This document shows positions 24,101 to 35,261 of a DNA stretch of 64,000 nucleotides, one piece after another. Position numbers and translations under genes: made by a program. Numbering within the stretch: position 1 is the first letter of the stretch; each line of letters opens with the position of its first letter. The notes under the pieces are model-generated. The model made no database searches. It was not told where the DNA came from and saw only the letters and a program-made list of their open reading frames with translations. Source of the DNA: Eudromia elegans (taxonomy: Eukaryota > Chordata > Aves > Tinamiformes > Tinamidae); the NCBI GenBank assembly GCA_003342815.1, contig PTEX01000110.1:965651-1029650 (forward strand), read 5' to 3'.

Positions 24101-26080
24101 TCTCCTGAGTTAGGGTATCGTCACCAACAGGACAAGAGTAGAATTTCTCAGCTTAAAAAGCAAAGAACACCTGGGTGCAAAGAGGCAGGGGGAAAAAGGA
24201 CAGACTAAAATGAACACTACTAGAGAACCCAGAGGAGTGATTATAAAGTCTTACAAGGGCCACGGAGTGGGGGAAAGTACTGGCCACACTGTCACTGCCT
24301 CGCTCCTGCTGCAACAGCAGCATCTAGCTGATTTCACTACAGAGCTAAACTGAATAAACTGAACAGGAAGTATAAAGGAAAAAATAGACAAGATATGATT
24401 TATTATGTACTCTACCAGAACCACCGGTTTAACCGCCTGCTTTTCAGAACATTCAGGACCTGGCAGACAGAAACACCAATACTCACCAGATAGCAACCAA
24501 AAAAAGCCAAGCCCTACTTGCTGCTCAATTAAAAAACACGCCAGCCAATCGACCAACAAACAAAAAAACTATTCTTTTGGGGAAGTAATGTGAAAGAATT
24601 AGGAGATCTTAGAAAGTTACAAGTTTATTGCTAAAATATTTAGATAAGACTATGTTTCAAATGCTATGAGAACAACACACATCCCCTCTAATGAGAAGTA
24701 AGCCTAATAAATCATGACCAGTGAAATCATGAGCTCCGAGGGGGGTCTGAGGAGAATCTACTCCTTCATCTGTGACAATTAATGTGTCACCTCACAGAAG
24801 CCCAGAGGCAAAATTCCTTATACCATTTTTTATGCATGTATTGTTTTAAAACATATCTTTTCGAAAATTACACTTGACATTTTTTTAATGGACTGACTTC
24901 TACTCTAACCAACCAGCATCATAGAATTAAAAGAAACCAGAAATGGAAAAGATCCCATAAGAATCACCTTATGTTTTATTTTCCCCTTAAAATATCATTT
25001 CTGGTGTCCATTTGACTTATCACCAGTAACTCATAACATAGAGGGATATATTTCTGATGACTTCTGTGGTGAATTTTTCATGATTAAAAGCAATGTGGGC
25101 TATTCTGTAGTTGTGACCTACATTCACAAAGCAAGAGAACGTAAATGCGAGTAAAGGAATAGCAAAGCAATAGCAAACAGCTAGAGTAGCAAAATGTAAA
25201 TATCTGTTCTACTGCTAGCTCTGTGCTTTTGGGTTTTGCTACTGTTGTTATTGTTGCTTTTGGAAAGCTCTCCCCTCTGCCAGGCCACGACTGATACAAC
25301 TCACAGCCAAGGCTTTAAGTCAGTGTCTAATTGCACACTCCGTAATGTGTCCGTAGTGTAATTTTCTTTACGATCCTTGTTCAGCAGTAGTTTGCAAATA
25401 GATTGCAGCTTACCCTGTTTCTCTACTTTTTGCCCTCCCCACAATTCTTTTTTCCCACTATACATTTTGTAGCATCTATGGACAAGCCGCACTACTGACA
25501 TAAACAATCTTACTGAAAGTCAGCAGACCTGGCCTCAGAGCACCTCTTTTCATACAAAAGGAAGGAGAGGAAGCAGCTTGCAGCAGTCAGGGACCACACG
25601 CACAAGGATGCAGGGGCAGTTTTGGGCTACCCTCTCCTTGCACCCACCCACGCTCTGCCCTAGGAGAGCCATCTGCGCAGTCAGGTTGGCAGAGGTGAAC
25701 ACGTGCCCTTGCTGCCCATCTGTGGTTTGTCATCAGCATTTTAATTTAAGTCACCAGTGAGGGCACTGTAATGCTAAGGCACAGTTGCTGGCTGTCTAAT
25801 AATTGCCTAGGTTTTATATTAATTCACCTTACAGAAAATAATTCTCATTGACAGCATTTTTAAGTGCAAGAGCACATAAAACTTCTAATTACACCATATT
25901 TTGTTGTACTTCATTTTAAAAGCTCACAGTCTACGTTTTTCCCCCTGCCAATCCACGCTCGTAAGTGAGCACGTGCCAGCGGGCGCGCTGCTGCTAACAC
26001 CTGCAGAGGAGGGGCTGTTTGTCTGAAGACAGAGGTGAGAAGAACTCGGTAGTTTATTAAGAGTTTTTGAACACCTGCAT
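21181..26080. other. AT-rich non-coding DNA
   Basis: No gene recognised. The stretch at 22,190-22,400 is strongly AT-rich. Around 24,915-24,975 a catagaat…ggaaaagatccca string faintly resembles the reverse-complemented 3' end of CR1 elements but is too diverged to call. A GC-richer, CpG-bearing 60-base stretch at 25,930-25,995 lies at the right edge. Confidence 0.6.
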
Positions 26081-27625
26081 TTCACAACAGCGAGATCTCT
26101 CCACCACCAAATATCCGAGCCAGGGGGTGCACAAAATGAGAGAAGGCCAGCGTCTCATGGCAAAGTGCTAGGTCATGGTCCGGGGAGCTCCAGGAGACAG
26201 TGCCCCCCTCCTCCACAGCTGCTTTTCAAGGTCGCGAATAAAGCTTAAATAAGAATTCACCACTTGACTCCAGTGTCCTACCCAAAGGGTTCGACCTCCA
26301 GTCCTTTCACAGCAGAAATAATTTCACTGCCTCAGTAGCGGCAACCTCCACAGTCACTGAGCAATGAGGGGAAAAAACGATGCCATAAACTGCCAATGCT
26401 GCAAGAATGAAGGTCTTCAGCTACCACACAAATAATTAGGAACTTAGATCAATATTTGGGATGCACATTCTGAAATTCTAAATCAAAAATAAGACAAATT
26501 TAAAAGGTAGAGAATGATAGAAAAGCATCTCTAACCACATACAAAATTCTCTCACTATTATTTGTAATACTTTAGAAGAATTCACAAGCAAGTCTTCCTG
26601 CATCAAGATGTGTGGTTATTTCTTTCCTTCTCCATATCATTTCCTTTCCATATCCTTTTCCAGTGATTTGAGAAGTAACTAAAGCCATATGTGCATGTGA
26701 ATAGCACACTACAGGAGGCTGCATACCTGAAAGGCTTTGGCACTGACTATAAAATGATGCGGTGAGAGGCGAGTTTGAACGTCAGGAGCTGCTACCACAT
26801 CTTTTAGGGCTGTTCACTGCTTTCCCAAGGGCCTCCAGGGGACCTAGAGGGTTGTTGTCAGCTCCTCCTGTGAATCTCTGCACTCACCACTGAGGACAGA
26901 TGCCCTGCAGTGATTGCAGGCTCGGGAGCAAAGGCGCTGCCTGGTCACCTTGTAAAGCCAAGTCTTAATTTCCTAGGTTTCCCCTACAATTCCAGTATCA
27001 AACCACTTCTCCAATTCTTGCAGAGCTCACCAATGCCTCCAGTCCTCTACCTAATATCCAAGCCCATGGCTCCTGCTGCGTATGGGTATGTGGGTTCACA
27101 TGCTTCCTGAAGACTTCTGAGGATTTGTGTTATTATATACGATCGAAGAAACAAGAGCTTTGGCCAACATCTGACCGAGCCTGACATATGAGGAGACTAC
27201 AAGAGAAAAATGAAGATGACAGAAATCCCCCTGTGAGGATCCTGCGAAACAAACAGCTGCGTCACAAGGCAAAATACAACACCGAGTGTTACACTAGCTT
27301 ACGCGAGGGAACTCTAGTGGACTACATAAAATCAACGAGGTTAGTTAGCATAACGAGGTCTTATATTAAAAACACAACCAATCCCCTTTGAATTCGTAAG
27401 TACAGGAAACTGCTGCACTGGCCACAAAGCAGATGGGTAGTGCTGGGCAGCCCTGGCTTGGAATGCGCCTGGCAGTCAAACACCGTCTTTCCCAAAGCTT
27501 GCTCTATGAGCATATCCTCAAGCTACAGAAGCAGCACTTTTTCTTTTTTTTTTTTTAAATCAAGTGTTTTGCATGGTTGTATCCCTATTGACTTTTAACA
27601 CTTTTCTGTGCATAAACTGTTGTTC
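26081..27625. other. Non-coding DNA with a conserved-looking right half
   Basis: No gene recognised. The interval 27,120-27,420 is repeat-free and contains CpGs scattered in AT-rich sequence, including a CAGCTG E-box immediately followed by a TGCGTCA AP-1/CRE-like word near 27,256-27,266. That texture suggests a regulatory element. The rest is unremarkable. Confidence 0.45.

Positions 27626-27654
<29 letters not shown>
27626..27654. repeat. Poly(A) run, 29 bases
   Basis: Uninterrupted A homopolymer followed by a GGAAAAAAAGAGAGAGA purine stretch. No retroposed body is recognisable to its left, so it is called a simple repeat. Confidence 0.9.
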
Positions 27655-27656
<2 letters not shown>

Positions 27657-28560
27657 AAAAAAAGAGAGAGAAGGCAGTTATGTAATTTATTCCACCAGAA
27701 GAGCAAAGAGCTCTGCATTTCTGCTGAGAGAAATGTTTATGAAACAACACATGCTAATGAATACCTAGGGACTCCTCATTACATGAATCAGTGGCACAAT
27801 AGCCAAGTGGTTAGCCAAACTGCATGTTTAAAGAGCCTTTCACATGCACATGCAGCCCCCACCATGCCAGCGCTGTGGCCTGTCTTGTCAGGGGCCTAGC
27901 TGGGGGACGCTTTTGTCCACCCATTTGGTATGCAGCAAGAAAACCGGTGAAACAATGGAGCACGATGGCTCCTTCAGGGGTGAAATCTATCGCATTAACA
28001 CACATTCTTATGGTCCAGGCCAGGCAGCTGCACAAGATTAAAATAAGCAACGCATATATACACAAGAGAGTGCAAGATGGTGAAACACGGAGCTGCCTCC
28101 ACAACCGTGCAGGGCAGGGAGTAAAGAGAATAACCTCTAACATCACTGGTGTGAGACTGGAGTCCTCCAAGATCTCAGCATTACCCAAAACCCTGACATC
28201 AACTAAAACAGTATCAGCCTATGCTGTGAGACAAGATAAAAGCAAACACAGAAAGACACTGGCAGTTTCAGAACGACAATCTTGTTCCCCTGTGCAATTT
28301 GTCGGGAAAGCAGCAATAAAAGCTTGAAATTAATTCCATTAAAAGAGGAGGAGGGGGAGGGCTATTCTGAGCAGGGTCCTCCGGTGCTGCTCCGCCAGGA
28401 CACGGTGAAGCTTGTGCACGCCATGGGGCCGCAGTGGAGCCGAGCGCCCAGGGGCCCCCAGGCGCCAGCCGGGCATTACGCTGAAACGCTTCATTCCTCA
28501 TCTGGCTTTGAGACAGAACGCCCTACGTTACTACTGTTTGTGGTGTGTTATTAGGTAAAC
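27655..28560. other. Complex, stop-poor stretch with CpG-rich end
   Basis: High-complexity DNA in which long frames are open on both strands: 167 codons on plus at 27,824-28,327 and 125 codons on minus at 27,811-28,188. Neither shows a domain I recognise, and both strands being open together argues against simple coding. The right end (28,378-28,530) is CpG-dense, with about 13 CpGs. It may be a conserved non-coding element, a lncRNA exon or a small promoter. Confidence 0.3.
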
Positions 28561-30290
28561 ATAGGGGCAAAAAGCTATAATTTTAAAAGGTGACCGTTTT
28601 CCTCAAAAAAAATCACCATTTTTAGAGGACTGTTCCAAAAGAGAGACTTTATATTATGAACACCGTACTGTCAAATCCATACGGCAAGCAAGTGCTTCCC
28701 CACGGTCAAAGTATTGCTTGCTTGAAGCGTGCTAACCTTTAAGAGAAAATACAGTAATAGCTTGAAATGACTGAATGCAACTGGAAAACATAACTTGCAG
28801 AAAGAACCCAAAAACTAAAGAAAACTTTTCCCAAGTGTATGGCCCCAGTCCTGTCCAAGCAGTGGGGGATTCCTCCCACGAGCAAGGCATGCCACAGTTG
28901 GAGCTGATTAGGAACAGTTTTATATTACATTCCTAATAATTTCTCAGTGTTAGGTAATTCAACTATTAAACCTAGTATTTACATAAAATTTCTGACTCCC
29001 AAAACTTCAAGATAGTATACAGCCTGTTAACCACCTATCTCTGATGAATCCTAAGTATATAATATGTGCTCCAACTTCATACTGCCTTCAATTAGCCTAA
29101 AGAGTTGGCTGTTTGAAATAGTACAAAGTAATTAAATACATGGCTTACCATTAAATTGCATGTAAGATGTATTAAATTCCAAGCTCACTGCTTTTTGAGC
29201 TGATAAACATGGATAAAGCTTTCTAAAATACACGTAAAAGGCTAAATGGCCTACTTTAAACACTATGTCATTGCCATTAGAAAAAAGAACACACTACTAG
29301 CAATTAAATTATTCAATAGTTTTCTGAAATCATTAAATTTCTTTCACATTTCCCCCTTCCCCTCACAAATCACAAATTCCAATTCTTTCACAAAGATTCC
29401 TTATAGCTCCTATAATGGTAAAGGGTTTAAAAANAAAAAAAAAAAAAAAAGAAAAGGAAAAAAAGAAAAGAAAAGAAAAGGATTGTGAGATGTTGGGAGA
29501 TGCCCCTTGCTCAAGGGAGAGGTTCTGAATAGAACAGCTGTCCAGAGGCCCCACAGAAACACTCCCCCTGCTCCGAGAATAAGGGGCTTTTTGTGGCCAG
29601 GGAAGAGGAATTCAGAGGAAGAATTTATGGAATTGGGAGGCTACAATAGAAGGGTGGCTTCAATGAGGAGAAAGAAAGGAAGATACTGCAAAGCGGGAGG
29701 GAGGCCTCCCCAGCCAGACCAGCAGGAAGCAAACTGCTGAAGCAGTTGTCAGATAAAAATATATAAACAGCTGCTGGACGGAGGACAGGAATTCACAGCT
29801 CCCCATGGGCACGCACGCACCCTAACCTCAGCCCTACGCTACCGGGCTGCCCCCTCTGCCCTTCCCACCCACACATTGGTGCGGTTTGAGCAAAAAGAGA
29901 CGCCACGTACAGAAACGGGCTGCTCAATAGGTGCGCAGGGCGCTCGTGCTTCTCAAGCAAGAGAAGGGGCAACGACGCCGTCATCCCTTTCAAAAGGGCG
30001 AATGTTGTAGGAAAATGGTCACCACAGCTGAACGTACATCGTGCTGCATCGAAGACGCGTTGGGCTGACTCTGGACCCTATGGACTATAAGATGTCAAAA
30101 GTGAAGCTTCTCAAAACACGCCTTTTCCTCCCCTCTAAAATAAACAAAATTTAAATAAATCAACAAACTAATTCTCTAGTTACATAGTCTTCATAGTCTG
30201 TATGCAGAGACCTGCATCTCTGGGCTACCCAAGTCAGACTCTCACAGGTAAAATATTATTTTTAATTAGTTCTGGGAATAAATAACACTG
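28561..30290. other. AT-rich non-coding DNA
   Basis: No gene recognised. It contains the purine tract at 29,429-29,481 with one ambiguous base (N at 29,434), and a GC-richer stretch at 29,500-30,060 without motifs. Confidence 0.6.
29429..29481. repeat. A-rich/GAAAA purine tract with ambiguous base
   Basis: A run of A containing an N at 29,434, grading into repeated GAAAA units up to 29,481. The ambiguous base shows that the homopolymer length was not resolved in the assembly. Confidence 0.9.
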
Positions 30291-30560
30291 GAAATTCTCA
30301 TACGCTATGATGATCTTGAGCGTGCGTCCTCGTTTAAGGGATCTTTTAGGGTTATCAGGGTAAGATTAATGAGGGTGATCAGGCGAAAGGTGCTTCGGTT
30401 ATTAGCTCATTTTATCTCTCAGGATTTGGGCAGCTGCTCACCACAGATAAAAAGCATGTCGTTCTCTATAAAACGTGTGCATGCTTCTATAGCTGTGTGG
30501 AAATTAGCAAAAATAACAAACATTGTAATTTTCACAAGTTGACTTTGCCTCCTTCAAAGG
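30291..30560. promoter_or_regulatory. Enhancer-like conserved-looking patch
   Basis: High-complexity, repeat-free stretch with several CpGs in AT-rich DNA (30,302-30,400), TTATTAGCTC and AAATTAGC homeodomain words, and an ACAAACATTGT inverted SOX-type pair at 30,516-30,526. The call is by texture and motifs only; conservation was not testable. Confidence 0.3.
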
Positions 30561-31130
30561 GATATGCCCCTTATACAATTATTTTGTTCTATACATTGTA
30601 TCTTTAAAAAAAATACAAAATGTATTTTGTTTGTGTAGTTGCTGCTGTAATGCAAACATAGTAACTATACCCTTATGGCCCTAGACCTTCGCATAGCACC
30701 TCACGCCACAGCTTGTAAGCGTAGTTTTCAGTTGTAGATTTCCTTGCAATTTGTGTTTTAAAATAGAAATAAATGGAAATTACAGGTGTTGCACTGGACC
30801 TTATGAACTTGCATGGGTCTAGGTAAGCATAGGGAGCTCGAGCTCAGCGCTGTTTTGTACTGCTGGAGGTGGAATTTCTTTCCCCATGTCCCGTTACCAA
30901 CCATGGGACTAGAAGGGCAGCACGCACAGTGAGCGAACACCATCCTGCTCGAAAAACCCAGAGGCCTCAACACATTAAAGTGCTCAAGTGCCCCTGAGGC
31001 CTGAGGATCGCTGCTAGCGCTCCCAGCACTGCCCTCCTGCTCTTCCAAACCTACCCCGGGCTGTGCACAAAGGGAGCCAATTCCCAGCACACACTCCACG
31101 CAGGCAAGAAATAATTCCTAATAATCTGCC

Positions 31131-31520
31131 AGGATTAACCTTTTGATCGGGCATAAATTTTTTCTAGATTTAAAGCACTTTACAAAGGTGCAAAGGTCCA
31201 TTTGCATTAAACGAATGCTGCATCAGCAATCTAACACTAGTAAGAATACTAACGCTGAGAATAACTGCTGGACTTGATCTTTACTGCAATAAAATAAAGC
31301 TTGGCATTTCGGCCTGGCAAGATATTCCTAACTATTTTTCTTATTTAGCTTTAGAAACCTCAGGCACATAATTAACAGGAGATACTCATAGGTTTGCACA
31401 TTCCAGATATAAAGATTCATGTCAGTTCTGCAAAGGCTAACAAATTATTGGCAGCCATGTGCTTTAAAGTTGCCTTTACAGTTTTGTCATAGCCAACACA
31501 GCCAAACAGAACAGGTTGGA
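31131..31520. promoter_or_regulatory. Enhancer-like conserved-looking patch
   Basis: Long repeat-free stretch with an octamer motif ATTTGCAT at 31,200-31,207, a CTTTACAAAGG/GCAAAGG pair of HMG-box-like words (31,178-31,197), a CTTGATCTTT word near 31,274, and TAATTAAC near 31,371. The texture matches vertebrate conserved non-coding elements, but an old SINE core (gcactttacaaa) is an alternative source for part of it. Confidence 0.3.
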
Positions 31521-34500
31521 TTCAAGAGCAGCACAGGCAGCACTTGGGACATTACCTAAGGCGAGGCATCAAATACACCCTCAGTGCATTAGCATCCTTA
31601 TGCATCCCCAATCCAGCTGTTTGTATACATATTATCAATTAAAAAAAAAATAGTTTTAAGGCCTGTTGTTCACACAAAGCTCTTTTTCTTCCTCAATAGA
31701 GCAAAACACTTAAATCCACAAGTTGTTCACTTTTCAACCACCCAGACCGTTTCATTTATATTCACAGCACTTTCTGCATTCTAAGAAAACAGGCTAGCTA
31801 TTTTTAGCCTTGCCGCTGTGCAGGTTTAAATATTGATCAAACCAAGCACTCCTCCGGCGCCTCTGCTTGAAGGCTGCGCACAGCACGTGTCTGTCTGCTG
31901 GAGCAGGTCAGACACAACCCAGTGCCAAAAGATCTTTAAACAGGCACATCTGAACTCCGTCCAACCAGAAGCTGCACCGACTCTTTGCCAAGAGCTCAAA
32001 GCAGCAACCAGTCACTACTAAATACAGACATCTTCCTCCTTAATACTCTTGCGCACAAGGCCCTGGGTACAACACTACACTGCATTATCAAATCCATATT
32101 CCATCGCAAGCTATACTTTCACATCAGGGATGAAAGAAATGACAGATTGTTTTGTAGATTACTACATCTTTCATTAAGCCTATTCCAGCCCTCGATGCAT
32201 AAATTATGGAGGGGGGGGAAAAGAAAAAAAGAAAAAAAAACACCAAAACAAAACAAAAAAACCCCACCCTCATTGAGGAGCAATATAATGCCTGGAAAGC
32301 AATTTGTTACTTCCAGTTCACCTTGCCAACAATAAATATTTTTAATCTTTTAAACAGCAATGATATGCTTTAGTAGTATCCAGATATGGCATAAGAAAGA
32401 GTCAAGGTCCTAATAATTTCCAGTGGCTTTAATAATTTCAAACTTAATACTGCCTCTATTGGATTCACTACAATTGTTTTTGATCCTTTTCCTTTCAAAT
32501 GATTACTTGGATCCATTCTTTAGTGTACACAGATCATCTGAACTTAAGTTGTTACGATCACTGGAGTATCAAAATATAATCTCTGAATGGAGCGCACGTT
32601 AGTTACAGCTCTAATGTCAATTGTTTTGCATCACATGCTCCAAATCAGAATAGTGTTTTTATTCAGAACAACATCTAGACCTAAGTATTGGCCTCAATAG
32701 GAATGACTGCAAACATACACTTAAGTAAGCACACACTTAATGTTGCTAAAATCAGGGTCTTGGTTCTTACTCTTTTCCCACTGAACAGACAGATTTACCA
32801 CACACTTCAGCAAGACAATATATGCAGAAAATAAGGTGAATAAGTATAATTCAAATTGTTTGGTGGGAGGGAAAAGCACTTTATTTATTTCAATATTGCA
32901 GCTTGTGGAGAAGTGAAGGAGAAAAAAGCAATGCTCTTAAACACTCAAACTCAATGCTCTTTCAAGGAATATTTAACTATAATTTTCTTTCAAAAATTAA
33001 ATTGACTTTGGTCAACTTTGGTCTTTTAAAAAGGGATCTTAAGTAGCATGCTTCACTTCATCTCTAAACATTGAAAAAGGCACTCACATGCTTTTATCCT
33101 CTTGTCTGTGCAATCAACTGCCAGGCTATTAGTGCATTTTGATATTGAAAAGAGAAAGAAATTTAGCCTACCTATCAATTTGGTACAAAAACAAAACAAT
33201 TATTAGTTCTCACCCTGTTTCTCTACCTAACGTTTCTTGCTACCACTGTCAACCCAGAGGTTTTTGTTTTAATAGAGAAACACTTAGTAAAGGGATAGCA
33301 ATTATAACAAAATTGCCTTTTCACTATTTTTGCACTAACAAAGGAACAAAACAAATGCAAGTTAATAATAATGATACACCTTGGTGCAGACATAAGCAGT
33401 CATTTCTCTTCAATCTTTGCCCAGACCAGCATCTTATTGCACTCCTATTGCGTCGAATAATAGAGGGCAGCAAGCGATGAGACTCCAAAGGTGATTAGAG
33501 CAGTGTTACAATCTTTAACAGCAAATTAAACAACGTAGGAATTGCTCACAACTCGTGCTGGCAAAGCCTAACAGGGCCTTAGCAAGGTAATTCTAAATCC
33601 AAAGATTTCGGTGTTCCTCAGAAAAAGTTTCACATCTGAACTACATGCTGCAGTCTGGCAAATCCCACTGCATGGTTTTCCAGGACTGATTTAAATACAC
33701 AGATCAGTTAGGCATCAACCACAAAATTGATGAATAATTCATTAGACAAACCCCAAAACACACATAGCTAGAGTGGAAGGAAAGGTTGCCCGAAATAGCG
33801 AGGTACGTGTTCAAATCCCTGGACACCAGAATGTCAGTCAGTATGTCACTACTATCAGGCATCAGCCTCCAATCTGGACTTCACAAGAACACCGATTTAT
33901 CACAGATACACACACAAAAAGGAAAACTTCATAAGTCTCCACTAAATACTAGATAGGAATGGAACTTCAATTCTCACAAAGAATATCTTTTAAAAAAGCC
34001 CTCAGATGACTTGCCTATACCTCTTTGCAGGAGTCGAGTTAGAAAACTTTATTCTCCCAGCTGATCTGTTTCTTAGGAAATGCCTCCTTTGGAAATGCAG
34101 TCCGGATGCCCTTAGATTCAAGAAGGCTGTCATCAAGAGATTATCCTTTATTTTCTCCAAATGAGGAACTATTCTTTAATATTGACTCAAAAAGAGGCAA
34201 GTTCTTAATATTTGATTTATTAATACAATAGTCAACTCCCATCTGATACCAGGGGAAGATTTGATTCATCAGATGTGTTTAACAGTACCTGCCTTTCAGT
34301 AAGTGTCACAGATACTGCTCAAGGAGGCCAAGCTCTGGCCTTTCTTCTCCTTATGACACCCAGATCCAGCACACGTTGGTGCACAACTACCAAGTGCCAG
34401 CATCACCTTGAAAGCCTTCTCCTCCACCAGCGCACATTGGCCCCATTTAATTTGAGGATACAGGCCACAGAATGGTGAATAGAAATCTGCAGAAACTAAA

Positions 34501-35239
34501 CATCTATGTCCCCAGAATGATCCCCAATATCATTATGACTAAGCCCAGTTCCGCAGCTCACTGTGAGTAAATTGTGAGCGTGCACAAAGCAAGTGCCAGA
34601 GCATGATACCCATGGGGACATTGCAACCTCAACCACTCAAAGTAAAAGTCATCCGACAGAGGCAAAAGGACATGCCATCCAAGAACCTCCTTTACACAAC
34701 AGATGCATAGTGGGCACACTTTCTTTTCGATCTAAAGGAACAAGAATATTCAATCTGTAAATTATATGTATTGGAAGCTCTCTATTAATTATTACCGCTT
34801 AGTTATAAGGTGCCTTGTGAAAAAAAATGTGTAGACAGTTGAACCTCCTGTGGAACACAAGCATCACTGGTAGCACACGACACTAATTCTGCCTTATCCT
34901 GGCCTAATGAATTATCCTCCAAAGCCTGTTTGGGCAACCGATCAATCAAGTGCCCTTTCTCTCCTGCCTGTTTTATGATTAGGAAATTAGACACCACCTC
35001 TCCGAAATAGTTACATGCATCTCCAGCAAAACAGTCTTAGCTGTTGAGTTTGTATGCAGGCATGGTGGCTCCTGCCTCCATCTTCCTGTGCTGTACCTTG
35101 TGCTCAATCAACATACAGAGGAGAAAGAAGGTATTTTCACAATTATTAATAATATTTATGTCAGCTTTATAGGCTTTTTCAATAGTGACTTAAATCATAT
35201 GATTGTAGGGGGAGGAAAAAAAATCCTCCCTCTCTCAAG

Positions 35240-35261
35240 CACACATACACACACACACACC
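35240..35261. repeat. CA dinucleotide repeat
   Basis: Short (CA)n microsatellite with one T interruption, read directly. It is likely length-variable among individuals. Confidence 0.85.

Noticed and set aside
24915..24975. Faint resemblance to the reverse-complemented CR1 3' end
   Set aside because: Too short and too diverged to separate from chance by eye.
27626..27654. Poly(A) run as the tail of a processed pseudogene
   Set aside because: The preceding sequence shows no coding or known RNA similarity and no target-site duplication could be identified.
27800..27810. TAGCCAAGTGG resembling a tRNA A box
   Set aside because: No matching B box or cloverleaf-compatible sequence follows at the expected distance.
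33740..33830. A-box-like and GTTCAAATCCC B-box-like words suggesting a tRNA or SINE
   Set aside because: The flanking sequence does not form acceptor or anticodon stems, and no SINE body was recognised.
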